Under the pieces are notes generated by a model. It ran no database searches and had not been told where the DNA came from. It worked only from the letters and a program-made list of their open reading frames with translations. This document shows, in pieces, positions 42,159-53,857 of a stretch of 64,000 nucleotides of DNA (position 1 is its first letter; the number at the start of each line of letters is the position of its first letter). The stretch covers positions 1,164,331 through 1,228,330 of the forward strand of contig MU270030.1 of assembly GCA_021432635.1 (NCBI GenBank). The letters run 5' to 3'. The stretch is from Thozetella sp. PMI_491 (taxonomy: Eukaryota; Ascomycota; Sordariomycetes; Chaetosphaeriales; Chaetosphaeriaceae). A program made the translations under genes and the position numbers.

Positions 42159-44587
42159 TCATAGATCCTCCGTAGCTACAGCAGGTTTAGGGACATTAGA
42201 GCCGCTGCTATCTCCAGCATTTGTCCATGCCCCCAGTAGCTCATCGAGGTCTTTCTGAACCTCCGATTTCTCTCCCACAAAGTCATCCAGACCAAGTTCT
42301 TTGTCTAGATCCACCGCTGCTTCTTCGGCCTCTTTGGGCTCTTCAGTCCTCCTCCTCGCCCATTTGGACGGGGAATCTTCGCTTGCTTCGCTTTTCGATT
42401 TTGGCTTCTTCTTCGACCTCTTTTTCGAGGAAGCTCCTGCCATCCATGCCAAAAGAGCCTCGCCTTTTCGGGCCGACTTCTTCTCCTTATGTTCTACATC
42501 AACGACGATGACTGATCGCGCCGAGGCATCACCCCGCCAGCCAGGAGGAGGTGCGAATCCTCCCGGACGCATGTTAGGTGGACGCATGCCGGGAGGACGC
42601 ATGCTGAAAGAACGGTAAGCGAGAGGAGGCCCTGGACTTGGACGTGGAATCCCTCCAGGACGATGGCCGAATGCTGGATGAACGGGATGAGATCTTAATG
42701 GCGCCTTGTCCATGGGCCACATGTGCATAGTTACGGCCATATCAGGTTGGATCGTCGCATTCCAAAGGGATGGTAGAATTATCTCGCCATCGGGACTGAC
42801 AAGGTCGTAATGTCCTTCATAGACATGTGGACCAATAATGTCAACATGGGTAAAGGCCTCTTTTATCAGTTTCTCCATACCCTGAAGCATCGTCAGAAAC
42901 TGGTCTGGTCCGGAGCGAGATAGGACAACTTACCTCCCAGGTGCGGCAAATATAGAATGGAAAGGTGAAGTTTCTCCCAACAGCGTCCTTGAACTTTATT
43001 GGTGGTTTTTCCAATGCCGCCTCGTCGGGTATTTTAACTTTAGCTTCCATCTCTGAAAACATCTTTTTCATGGCAGCTTCCTCATCACTCTTCTTGATAG
43101 TAGCCTGTTGTATCTCCTCTTCTGCTTTCATCTTAGCTGCTTCTTTCTCCCTTCCCGCCTTCATCTTAAACACTTCGTTCTCCTCTTCTGCAGCCTTTAG
43201 TCTCTTTTGCAAATCTAGTATCTTAGACTCCAGTTTCGCCTTCGCGGCATTGGCGGCACTGGCGGCACTGGCGGCCGCTTGACTTGACCTCGATCCTGGG
43301 AGAGACGGGAAAGCAAATAGTGGCGAAGGATAGTGGAAGAACACAACAAGTTTCTCCCCCGTCGTGGCCTCATACTCACTTCCTTCACTCGAGTCGTCAT
43401 TCTCTCCGTTGGCGTTCACAGCGACTAATAGGACTCCGTTCTTGCGCTCGGCCTCGTTTGACAAGTTGTCAACCAGCAGTCGTTGTTCGGTGCTTAAGGC
43501 AATATACCGTCTCCAAGGGTCATTCTCGTCAAGAATACGTTTCAGTTCATGAGTGAGTCTGCGACGGCCGAAGGGTAACTTTTGTGGCAGTTGGAAATTG
43601 CCTTGGGAGCTCTCGATCACGAAAGCTTGAAGTTTGTGACTCTGTGAATCCTTCGTGAATCGGGACGGCCGGTTTCTAAATTCATACCAAGAGGGAATTA
43701 TGGAGAGTAGACCTGTTCTAAACCTCTTCGGAACTATGGAGCTGGACGATGTAATGGACGATCTAGCGGACGTTGTGGTGGACGATGCAGTACAGCTGTT
43801 GGTTTGAACTAGTACGCTACCATCGACTCTGGGAGTCTCCGGGCGTACGGATGCCATTTTTATCATGTGATCGCGTCTCCTGTCTTGGAGAGTGCGAGCG
43901 GCGTCTCTGATCGCAGCTTCCTCGTCTTCGGAGGCCTTGTCCTCGTGGCTAATTGAAGTCAGTCGTTGTGCCGTTCGGGGCAACCCCCCGTATGAAGCTG
44001 TATACATACCGAAAGTGACTCGCCCCTATATGAAAAACTTGTAGACTTAGCATGAGGCTCATCTTTAGCCACCTTAGATGCTCCTGGCATCTTTTGATAC
44101 GCGGCTCTAGCCACGGCCATTTCAGCTTTCGCCCGACGACAGCGATTTTAATGCTGAATTCCTCCAGCCGGGTTCTGCTAGTAACCTCTCCTGCTGTGTT
44201 GATAAACGATCTGGTCTTCGTCTCGGTCTTCGTCTCGATCTTCGCCTCTATCTTCTCCCTTTCGGTGAGAATACTGGCATTTTCGATCAGGATGATGATC
44301 GTTCTGTAAATCTTTTCGCACTGCGTGGCGAGTGTGGTGATCTCTTTGACGCCAGCTTCGTTGAAAGTCGTCGGGCGATTCTGTTCGATGCTCTTGGCTT
44401 TGTCGGCGTCGATCAAGTCCTGCAGACGCTTCAGAGTCGAGGCTGTCGCAGTGACTTCCACCACTACGAGGGACAGTGTTTCTTCGGCCTCCGCAATGGT
44501 CCCGATGAACACCTGCAAAGATGTCGCCAACCCAAGACCGAATGAGACGATCCCGATAATGGATCCGGCCGCCCCCAGGGCTTCCAT
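42159..44587 (-). CDS. STAND-like N-domain, coiled-coil and ubiquitin-like domain protein, 771 aa
   Basis: Three exons on the minus strand: 44587-44010, 43948-42934 and 42881-42159, with introns of 61 and 52 nt. Phases agree. Residues 1-190 are helical and start MEALGAAGSIIGIVSFGLGLA, the fungal N-terminal domain of STAND/NLR-like proteins. A Ser/Thr-rich middle follows, then an Ala/Lys/Glu coiled coil (AAASAASAANAAKAKLESK... MKAEEE). Spanning exons 2-3 is a ubiquitin-like domain: PIKFKDAVGRNFTFPFYICRTWE joined to GMEKLIKEAFTHVDIIGPHVYEGHYDLVSPDGEIILPSLW...MHMWPM, typical of the ULD found in fungal regulators of this architecture. The tail has M-R-P-P/G repeats and Lys-rich acidic segments. 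Probable cytosolic signalling or scaffold protein. No NB-ARC or NACHT NTPase is present. Confidence 0.9.
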
Positions 44588-45957
44588 GCTGGGCTCGGTG
44601 TCGTAGTGTCAATGCGGACGATGAGAAGTAAGAAAGGCTGGCTGCCGCAAAAATCGCCTGCAGTGCCACTATATTCAGATCCTGTGCTCACTCTGGTGCA
44701 CGTGATCAGCTGCATGCACTATTACCTTGACTGGCAACATGGTTGAAATGTGCCTTCCATCTAGCTTCTAGAATTGCTATAAAACCTTTAATATCCTCTC
44801 ACCGGATGAATACCGCAGACGATGTATTGGTATCCTATCTATAGAAAGCTTTTGAGACTGAACCCATTTCTTATACCAAGTGGGCGATTTTAGGCAAGTG
44901 GCCTGTGTCTGTCTTCTCAGGACATCCATTTGCCAAATGGCTCTCCCAAGCCGTCTCTGTCGTGAGCCCTGAAAACGCTATATGTCCTGTCCTATAATAG
45001 AATATAGCTTAGTGTGATATACTCGGTCTCCGTGCTGCGCATACGGCCGCAGTATCAGAAGCAATCTGCGTCCAAACAGAATCTAGACCTCGCACCTGGA
45101 CTTAGTCGACTGTCTGGAAAATGCAAATGCAATGCCTCAGACTCAGCCCGCATCCGGCAATTCTTATGAAGGTCGGATATCCACAAATATAATCCGAAAA
45201 ATCGCCCAAGTTGAAAAAGGTCCTCTGTCAGTCAGGGTCCCACGCACCTATTAACTTCCTCTATCTACACTTAAATAACTAATAACGTGATCTACAAGCG
45301 AGTGTAGTAAATTTAATTAATAAATTATTATTTGAGTATATTGGATTTATAAAGTTAAAAAAGAGCACGAGGTTTGCTTACTATACAATTAAAATCAGGT
45401 TTAGCTTCCGCTTTTTAGTTTCGAAAGATTTTGGAGAAAGTCGCTGTAGGGTTAACTTACAGTGCGTAAATATAGATACAAGAGTACCCTGTCATGAAGA
45501 GGCTAATAAGGGGCATCTTTTGCCCGATAGCAAGTGTGACTAATAGCTGTAACCTAGCGCCAATTCCCCTCTACCCAGTGTTAAAGCGATTTGCCTTAAG
45601 GAGCCTTGGCAGACGAAGCTGGATATTACAGTTTTTTAATATGACTCGAATCGTTGATAGCTAAAAGGTTTCAGTAGCAGAGAGCCTTTCGTTGGCTTGT
45701 ACGAGGCTCCCAGAGCCTCCAGCGCCTTTCAAATGTGGCTTCGTGTGGACGCTTCACAGTTTAGGCGATGGTTAGCCTGGTGAGACAGCGAGATTCGCAT
45801 GGTGGAAAGAATTGGCATCACGCACTATCTGAAAAAAAAGCAGCTAATAGTGAAAATTCAAATAAGTTCATGATGTGACGATCGAACGCACTAGTGACCA
45901 GCAACCCGCAATATCTTCCAAATCCCTTGCCTTCTGACTCTCATCCAGCCCCTTCTT
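44588..45957. other. AT-rich intergenic region
   Basis: Gene-free. Positions 45240-45480 are markedly A+T-rich (runs such as aatttaattaataaattatta), like sequence altered by repeat-induced point mutation. No open frame or terminal repeats recognised. Confidence 0.5.
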
Positions 45958-46681
45958 TTAGACATCCACCTCTCTATCTTCACCCTGAACATCTTCGAAG
46001 CCAGCACTCGACATAACTCCGCCATTGACAGGGAGGATGTTGAAAGAGGCTCCGGCAGGCGACATCATGTCAGAGCCCGCAAAATGAGGCACGTCAAAAG
46101 GGCCTCCGAAAGGCGACATGTTGAAAGAGCTTCCGAAAGAAAACATGTTATAGGACCCTCCAGGAAGTGGCAGTGGTATATCGAAATGCCCCCCAACAAG
46201 CGGCATTTCGTAGGGGCGGCTATGAGCAGCGTTCACAGGGCCTTGGGCTAACGCTGCGGCTGCAGTGCGAGACCTCCTAAACTGACAGAGAAACTGATGA
46301 GGGACCTTGTGGTAGGCTTTTAGGTGCTGCTCGACATGGTCCCATCTTTTGAAGGACTTGGAACATTGAGGGCAGCGCTCAGAACTGACGGGGGCCATGC
46401 TCTTGACATGTCTCTCGAGCGCGTCTTTGCGGCTCAAGAACATGCCGCATTTACACCTGAATGGCAAATGGCCGGCCGCGCGCGCGTGTTCTAAGAGCTG
46501 CACACCATTGGCGAAGGGAGTGAGGCACGCATCACAGGTGTGCGGGTTGGGCGGCTCGAAACGTCCGTGTTCAGCACCTGCGGTTGCCCGCCTGATTGAA
46601 GGTGGCCTCAAAAAGTGGGTCAGTAAAAAAAAAAACTCACATGGGGTTGACAAAGTCGGTACTGTCGAAGTATCCGGCCAT
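45958..46681 (-). CDS. C2H2 zinc-finger protein, 224 aa
   Basis: Two exons, 46681-46641 and 46591-45958, with a 49-nt intron (GTGAGT...AATCAG) that contains a T tract. The first exon gives MAGYFDSTDFVNPM, typical of a large family of fungal C2H2 proteins; without the splice the frame would start in non-coding sequence. Fingers: HTCDACLTPFANGVQLLEHARAAGH, then FRCKCGMFLSRKDALERHV, then RCPQCSKSFKRWDHVEQHLKAYH. The C-terminal half is a Gly/Phe/Pro-rich repeat region in which F-G-x-x-F-N-M or F-D recurs. A nuclear DNA- or RNA-binding role is likely. The following C2H2-ankyrin gene uses similar fingers. Confidence 0.88.
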
Positions 46682-47407
46682 AGTGAGGTACCGTTGGCGC
46701 TGAGTCGATGAGTCAAATTGGGGAATTCTGAAAGGTAAAAGAGTGGTAAGGGTGCAGCCGCAGTGCCGATGCGAGTTTGGGGGGGCTGCCAAGTATTTCT
46801 GCAGAGAGCGCCCAGCACTCCCTGATTGCTTGTACTTTCAGCTCTTTTGGAACATTAACTGTACCTAGGTAGGGTGAAATAGGCTGAAAATAGGGTGAAA
46901 ATGGGTGGAGGGGCGCTGCGCCACCCTGAGACGCCCCCCCCTTCCACCCTCTTCTCGGTAACTACTGGCCCATTCAGTTACTCATATCAACTTTCCTACC
47001 GCTTAAAATGCTAACCATGGTAATTGAATTAGCTAACAGTTACCGGGGGGGAGGGGGGCGCGAGAGGGCTTGCGGAAACCCCTCGCTTTAAACTTGACCC
47101 TTTTTCGTGATTCCTATGCAGTACCGAACTCCAATGTTTTGACCACACAACACTCGACACTCGATTAGCAATCGTCTTATCGCAACTGCCTCAATCCTCA
47201 TTTAATGTAAAAATCGCCTCCCTCCGACTTCGCTAGCCTCTATAGATCTTTTTGGTAGTAGTCGTCGCCGTCTCTACTAGCGAGCCACGGTTTCGGGACA
47301 ATTCCGTTGGACAGATTCCCAATCGCCACATCCTATCCCATTAAGTATTGATTATCCTCCACTACTTCTCTGTGTAAGCACCGCATCACTATTAGAAGCA
47401 TGTCTTA
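46682..47407. other. Divergent intergenic region with hairpin
   Basis: Shared upstream region of two C2H2 genes. Positions 46903-46949 can fold as an imperfect hairpin (listed separately). CGGTAAC at 46964-46970 is mirrored by GTTACCG at 47039-47045. Confidence 0.5.
46903..46949. repeat. Imperfect inverted repeat (hairpin)
   Basis: gggtggaggggcg on the left pairs with a C-rich arm ending ttccaccc on the right, with a small bulge. The inner ggcg-ctg-cgcc also pairs. It is preceded by three agggtg-type direct repeats. It could be a remnant end of a small DNA transposon; no partner terminus is established. Confidence 0.35.
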
Positions 47408-48985
47408 ATGCCCTTACCCAGAAGTCATTTTGGCATCTCCGGTTTGACATCTCCGGCAACTCCTTTCAGGTTGATTCCTCGTGATACTACTCGCGCCGGC
47501 TCTCCTGACGGGAATAAATCAATGATCTGCGAGCAATGCGGGCGGGTCTGCAAGTCCCTTGGGGACCTCAAGTACGCATGCCGCATTTCCTCGTGTTTTG
47601 TGACTGATCCTTGCATTATGCAACTGACAAATAAACAGTCACCACAAACGCTGCCACATCAAAAAATTTGTCTGCAGGGAGGAGCCATGTCTTCGAAAAG
47701 CAGATCACGTTGCTTTTGGCACCAAGAGGGACTTGACCCGGCACCAGGAACAGGTTCATAGCAAAAAGAGGATACAGTGTCCTTATTGTTCCAAGAGTAT
47801 GAAACGACAGGATAATCTCGACAGGCATGTCTCAAAGTTACATGGGGATGAGTTATTGGTTGCCGCAATAAATGGTAATGAGGCCGTCGTCAAATGGCTG
47901 CTCGAGAATGGAGCCAATATCGAGTCGAAGGATGGCTCGGGTCGGACACCGCTATACCTAGCTGCCAGGAACGGGCATGAGGCCGTCGTTAAGCTGCTGC
48001 TCGAGAAGGGAGCTGATAATGCCCTCCCTTGGGCAAGCTCAAATGACGGCACTACACCGCTTTGTATAGCCGCCGAGAAAGGGTGTGAGGCCGTCTTCAA
48101 GCTGCTGCTCGGTAAGATAGCCAATATCGAGTTGGAGAAACACTTAGACTTTTGGAGACCTCTATACCTAGCCGTCACGAAAGGGCATGATGGAGTGGTC
48201 AAGGAGCTACTTGACAAAGGGGTGGATATCGAATCGATGAATGGCCTCAACCAGACACTGCTATCGCTAGCCGCTAGGAACGGGAATGAGGCCGTCGTTA
48301 AGCTGCTACTCGAGAAGGGAGCTAATATCGAGTCAAAAGATACCGCCCGTCGGACACCACTATCGCGAGCCGCTAGNNNNNNNNNNNNNNNNNNNNNNNN
48401 NNNNNNNNNNNNNNNNNNNNNNNNNNNNNNNNNNNNNNNNNNNNNNNNNNNNNNNNNNNNNNNNNNNNNNNNNNNNNNNNNNNNNNNNNNNNNNNNNNNN
48501 NNNNNNNNNNNNNNNNNNNNNNNNNNNNNNNNNNNNNNNNNNNNNNNNNNNNNNNNNNNNNNNNNNNNNNNNNNNNNNNNNNNNNNNNNNNNNNNNNNNN
48601 NNNNNNNNNNNNNNNNNNNNNNNNNNNNNNNNNNNNNNNNNNNNNNNNNNNNNNNNNNNNNNNNNNNNNNNNNNNNNNNNNNNNNNNNNNNNNNNNNNNN
48701 NNNNNNNNNNNNNNNNNNNNNNNNNNNNNNNNNNNNNNNNNGCGAGCCGCTTTCAATGGGAATGAGGCCGTCGTTAAGCTGCTACTCGAGAAGGGAGCCA
48801 ATATCGAGTCGAGCGATGACTACGGTCAGACACCACTATCGCAAGCCGCTACTAACGGGAATGAGGCCGTCGCCAAGCTGCTATTTGAGAAGGGCATTGA
48901 GCTAGAGTCTAGAGATGTCTTTAGCCGGAAGCCGCTGGCCTATGCTGCAGGTGGCGGGCACGGGGCGGTCGTCAAGCTGCTATAA
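47408..48985 (+). CDS. C2H2 zinc-finger and ankyrin-repeat fusion protein, interrupted by assembly gap
   Basis: Exon 1 is 47408-47571, intron 47572-47638 (67 nt), exon 2 from 47639. The splice completes the first finger, CEQCGRVCKSLGDLK joined to NHHKRCH. Two more follow: FVCREEPC...GTKRDLTRHQEQVH and IQCPYCSKSMKRQDNLDRHVSKLH. Ankyrin repeats of 33-34 residues come next, with units such as GNEAVVKWLLENGANIESKDGSGRTPLYLAAR. Several units are nearly identical in DNA. The frame runs into 365 N at 48377-48741 and resumes after it in a different nominal frame, which means only that the gap length is arbitrary. The protein ends after GHGAVVKLL with TAA at 48983. Likely a nuclear or cytosolic recognition protein. 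Repeat number is unknown because of the gap. Confidence 0.85.
48377..48741. other. Assembly gap (365 N)
   Basis: A run of N inside the ankyrin-coding repeats. The sequence on both sides is almost the same unit, so the gap probably marks a collapsed or unresolved repeat array. Confidence 0.98.
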
Positions 48986-50764
48986 TCTAAACCATAGAGT
49001 TGCTTTCTTCTATCCACCTTGCCACCTCAAACTCTCTCTATCATAGCATGACGCAGTATGGGCTTTGGGGGGCGTGTAAACATATAGCTCCATTCTCTTA
49101 TAAGCCGCCTCTTAAAGCCAATCGAATAATACAAAATAAAAGGGCTGGGTACTTCGACATATGACTCGAAGATTAATTGTGAATTGTTTTTTAGTCTGCC
49201 GACAACAACTGGACTTGACACAGTTGTGCTAAAGTCAAACTCGTGATCGTTATAAATGCCAAAAATGGTATTCTTGAAGTCTATGTCTGGTATAGGGCTA
49301 TTAGGGAGGCAAAAGTTAAAGACGAAGAGAAAGAGAGAAAGGGAGGGCAGATGCGTTTGGGGGGGGGGGTTGCAAAGGGTTGACAGGTAGGAGTGGGAAC
49401 GGAGCTAGTAAAATAGAACCTTCTAGAAGTTAGCTTGTCCAAACTACTTACAGCAAACAGTATTCTCTAACAGTCAGTGCGAGCAAATAGTTACAAGGCT
49501 CTAGTTATCTGCACAGAGAAGAACACAGCGACTTGAAGCCTTCCTAACGAATTTCCTAGCTAAAACTACTGTTGAAGAGGATATGGATAGAATATACATA
49601 TATCTAATTCGGGGCTGAATCTGCGGGCGAGTTTTAAGTCTTTTGATGACGGTTGTCAATGAGGCTGCTTTTAGTAGTGTGGTCGAAGAAAGATAGCTAT
49701 GAATTGGGTTATTTCATGAGTAGTAATAAGGTTGCAATAGATTCTTAAAGCAGCGATCTTTCGCGTTACTATGATGAGACTCGAGGTATTCCCACACGCT
49801 GTTTATGTCAGCTAGAACCGTTGTGAAGGCATGCATCCCGTACGGCAGATCACATTTTGCTTTATCTAGTTCTTCCGAAACTATGTCATAATACTCTAAA
49901 GGATCCCGGCTTATTCGATAGTTCATTCACCACAGCTGATCCTTCTTTGGTTTCAGTACGGCTTGAGTTGTGAGGTCTCCGAGACACGGCGAGAGAGTGC
50001 CGCTGTCTGCTGAGCTCTAGGCTAGGACGATTTGGGGTCAACACTACCGGCGCTCGGCTATAGACGGGGGATGGTTTTCCCAGTTTCCACCTACTTGGGT
50101 ATTGCTTGACACCCAAAGCCCCGGTCGGTTGTTACTAATAATCATCGATGTACTAAAGCCATCGGCCTCCATACCTCAGCCCCAGATCTGGATCCCTCGA
50201 GGCTCATGGGGAACAAAGAAGCCTGAGTTCCCTGTCACATGTATTGGATGTGTCTACATGCAGATCTACAAGACAGTTGCAACTCTTTCTCTGGTTGCAT
50301 ATGGGATGTCGAGGGTCTTCATTGTAGTAGAATCCTTCATTTCTCTTCGAACGGCACCAATTGGTGTATATTGGACCCCAGCTTGGCGAGAAATGATCCC
50401 GCATTTATGACAGAACCCGTGAATTTGACAAGTTTATACGTACACTCTCACAATCACTTTCGGGGTGTTATCTCTTCCCATTGAGTCAGCGATTTCAAGA
50501 GCCTTTTAAGTAGACTCAGAGTAAATACGGATTTGTTCTCGACACAAAAACGCCCCTTCGCCAATTGCTACCCATGCCATCTTAATATTAAAATCCATAG
50601 CCTTGCCAAGCAAAGTACAGCCAAATGGAACCACGATCCAATGCTAATACATTGTGTTGCATTCATTCGTAAACACCATTGAAGCTCCAAAGAAGCACTT
50701 TGGCACCCTCCCCGCCCCGGCGATGGCAATAAGGACAGCGTCCAGGAAAATACCCATCCGATCC
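48986..50764. other. Intergenic region with possible coding remnants
   Basis: On the minus strand one frame without an early ATG runs from about 49330 to 49027 and reads protein-like (IFGIYNDHEFDFSTTV, LIFESYVEVPSPFILYY). Another runs 49926-49714 (MNYRISRDPLEYYDIVSEEL). Neither is recognised and neither has a supported start or full gene structure; they may be fragments of lost genes. Confidence 0.35.
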
Positions 50765-53062
50765 TCAGAAGAACGACTGATCCCACGGAAACACGGCCGG
50801 CATCGAAAACCAACCATCCACGGGGTTGGCATAGTCGAACTGCCATAGTCCTACATCTTCAAAAAGCGTGGACTGATCCGATGCGGTGTGGGCTGCCGCC
50901 GTCGCCGCGAACGCATCGTCGACACAGGTCTCAGAAGCACCTAGCTCTCGCAGATTCCCATTCAACGCCGAGGATGTCGGCTGCTGGAACCAGAGGCCCT
51001 GGAGGAGCCGGGCGTACTTGGAGGCAATGTGGTCGGAGTCTACACTGGCGGCTGTCAGCACGTCTATGAACTGCCGCATCAGTCCCGACGCCCGCGCGTG
51101 CATCTCGGACGACAGTGCGCCAGAAGCATGCGCCTTGTAGAGAAAGACTGCGGAGTGCACCTCATAGCTAGAGTGCACATAGACGCCAGATTATTAATCG
51201 AAAAATTGCAAGGTCAGATAGGAGGGAGATACTTACAGATAAAACCGCGCCGGCATGTATCGCAGATGCTTTTCAGGGCTGATCTCTTCGAGCGCAATCG
51301 TCAAGAGCGCCTCAGCAGCATCCACCGCCTCGTAGATATGCCGCGCATCTGGGGTTCCCATGATGCTATGCGGAAAGGCATCGTCGCCGTTGGTAGAGTG
51401 GCGGGATAGAACGGCTTGAAAGGCAAAGGCAGTCACGTAGAGACGCAAGTAATGCTGCATCAAGTTCAAGCAGGACTTCAGGTGGCTGGACATGGGCCGT
51501 TGCTCCCACGCACCCTTCCACACATCTAAGGCCCGGCGCGTGTCATCTATGTACTTTGGGTAGTCCCCTCGCGCCATGAGCTCCCTAGTCCGTTGCTTCG
51601 ACGCGAAGAGGATGTCGTGCGCGTTTCCGAACAGGGCGGTGATCTCGACCTGCGCCTGGAGGAAGGAGGCGAAATCGTCGTCGTATGCGTGTTTCGGCTG
51701 GAGCGTGGGGAAATCTTCGGCTGTGAAGCGCGCCGACAAGGACGGGCCGCGACACCAGAATGCTTGACCCATGCGGATGGAGATCTGGCGGTCCAAGAGA
51801 TAGGTGACTGTATATATGGTTAGTCACTGCGAGCAACACATCGGAGATAGCTGCGTGCGCTCTTACAAGTCCATGTGAGACGCCTCCGCAGCATTACGGG
51901 CGCCAGGTCGCCGTCGCTGCACCGAAACGAGCTGTCTTCGAGGCGGAGGAGATAGGCCAGTCTCACCGCCAGCCCTATCAGCGACCAAGCGGTTCCCTCT
52001 CCGCCAACGCTGTCATCCACGGGCGACCATTCGCCGAGCAGCAGGAGACCTTCGACGCAACCGACATTCCGCGTGGGTGAGGGCCCGATCATGAGCTCAA
52101 GAATCAAATGCCGCATAAACTTCCATATCCAGCTGTGTACGTCGGCGAGGTCCGGGCGGTCTCGTGATGCGACCGAGAGTACGGCCGTTAGAAGGAAAGT
52201 CTCCTTCTTCATCGTCTCCGCGAGACATGCCGGCTGTAGAACGTTCGCAGGTACAATAGGGAAGAAGGGATGGTAGTTATCGGAGTAGCTATGTAGCAGG
52301 TTTATTAGTCATGGAGATTTACCGACGAGCAAGCTTGGCATGCACATAGGGGAGCTCACTGTCGAAGGATGTGGCCGATCAAGGCGACATCCAAGATGCC
52401 ATCACGGACGGGCGGATAGTCATACACATTATCGCCGGTATTCAACCGTGGATGATCTCCCCCTGGGCTAGAGATATCGGAAGGCAGCGAGGGCGTTAGG
52501 AGCGTCAGGGGTCTATCGGAGCGAACGCCCCCAGACACGACGCCACCCCCAGAATGGAGACCCTTGCCGTCCGCGATCGATGGTGGGGAAAACGCATCGG
52601 CCTCTTCCTGCAACTGCTGTTGGCCGCAAGTGTTGGCCAGGATCAGCAGCGCATCAGACGGGTTCTGGAGGTGGCGCTGGTGGACCGAGTCAGCGCGCCG
52701 ATGGGGCAACGGGACGTCTACAGGACTCGCGTCGGGGGGCGATGTCGGCGTTTGTGAAGGCTGGGATGTCTCTGTGGGCGAGTCCTTCTTCTTCTTGGAG
52801 CGGCGCAGGTGCGAGTAGTTCCCGCCGCGGCGCGAGCCTGCCAGGATGCAATCGTCGATGCCTTCGCGGACGCACTTGGCGCACGGTGGCTTGCCGGTCT
52901 CGCCGCTGCAGCATTGGTGAGTGCGGAGCCCCTGAGCGCGCCTTGTCTCACAAGACGGCAGCTTTCGAGGGAGGGGATAGAAACATACAAGTCACATCGT
53001 GATTTGCGCGCCCGACACCGGATGCAGGCCCTGTATTGGCGGATGCCTGTGCCTTTGGTCAT
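50765..53062 (-). CDS. Zn2Cys6 transcription factor, 671 aa
   Basis: Five exons on the minus strand: 53062-52989, 52905-52360, 52288-51867, 51807-51237 and 51167-50765. Introns are 60-83 nt, all GT-AG, with phases that agree. The zinc cluster spans residues 13-44 (CIRCRARKSRC, nine residues, CAKC, seven residues, C), split by the first intron just after the third cysteine. A basic linker (HLRRSKKKKD) follows, then DALLILANTC. The fungal domain has ILRHYSDNYHPFFPIVP (across the second intron), FLLTAVLSVASRDRPDL, and EGLLLLGEWSP, an order seen in Leu3/War1/Aro80-type regulators. Later exons give HLKSCLNLMQHYLRLYV and a C-terminal Trp/Phe-rich tail. It is divergent from the dioxygenase gene at 53858 across 795 bp, so that gene is a likely target. 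Confidence 0.92.
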
Positions 53063-53857
53063 GTTGTGGTACGAGGCCGGCTGGAGATGGCAATCTGTGC
53101 CGCAACGACGACCGTGCCCATGGATACCGGGCAGATTCCTGCGTTGGCTACTGCTGTGGCTAGGAGAATTTTAATCAGGAGGTACGGTAAGGAAAGTGAG
53201 GGAAGGAAAGTGTGGGAGTCTGGTGGCCGGGAACATGAGCTCGGGCTTCCGGGGGCGGGAGCGGGGGTGGGGCGGATGCTGCTCCCCATGTTTTGGCCAG
53301 ACGGCCTGCCCACAGCGCCGGGTAGACTGGCAAACTGGATGCCACATCTCGTGCTCTAAAGAAAATAGCCCACGTCCAATTGCGCGATCCAGCCGCGCGG
53401 CGCTGAGATGGCCGCTCATTCTACGGGCGGCAAGCGCTAGCTGTGGAGTCTAACAAGCCCCGGTGCAGTTTTGGCCGCCAATCGCTGCTCTAGCCCGGCT
53501 TTGGGCAATAGATGGCTGCAGACGGCTATAGTTGGTCAAAGACGGCAAAAGAATCCGGGGCAAGGGACGAGGCGTTACAGCGACGCATGGCTTCCACATC
53601 ACGGCCTGAAATGGAAAGTATGAGCTCATCCATGACCCTAAGTGGTCTCATGTACAAAAGAGCGGCCGGTTCCAGCAGCCAGTTTCCCTCTGGATACTGC
53701 TTTGCACGTTTGTTGTAGAGAGTACATAACAGGGCGCCCGCTTCCTGTCTGTCCATCTTGAACTCTGGCGACACGGTCTTAGACACTACACGCTTTGAAC
53801 AGCTAGTTGTGCATCTCTCGCATTGCTTTTTATAAGTCCCCAAAGTACGAATTCACA
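53063..53857. promoter_or_regulatory. Divergent promoter region between regulator and dioxygenase
   Basis: 795 bp separate the ATG codons of a Zn2Cys6 regulator and a PhyH-like dioxygenase. Open frames within it (for example 53843-53526 minus) have no recognisable product. Specific operator sites were not assigned. Confidence 0.45.

Noticed and set aside
42221-43282. Plus-strand frames with hydrophobic Ala/Phe/Ser runs
   Set aside because: Complement of the Lys/Glu/Ala coiled coil of the minus-strand gene; not membrane proteins.
48377-48905. Frames running through the N gap and ending shortly after it
   Set aside because: Artefact of translating N; the true ankyrin frame after the gap is a different one ending at 48985.
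53526-53843. 105-codon minus-strand frame in the regulator-dioxygenase spacer
   Set aside because: Overlaps the upstream region of the dioxygenase, no family resemblance; kept as promoter region.
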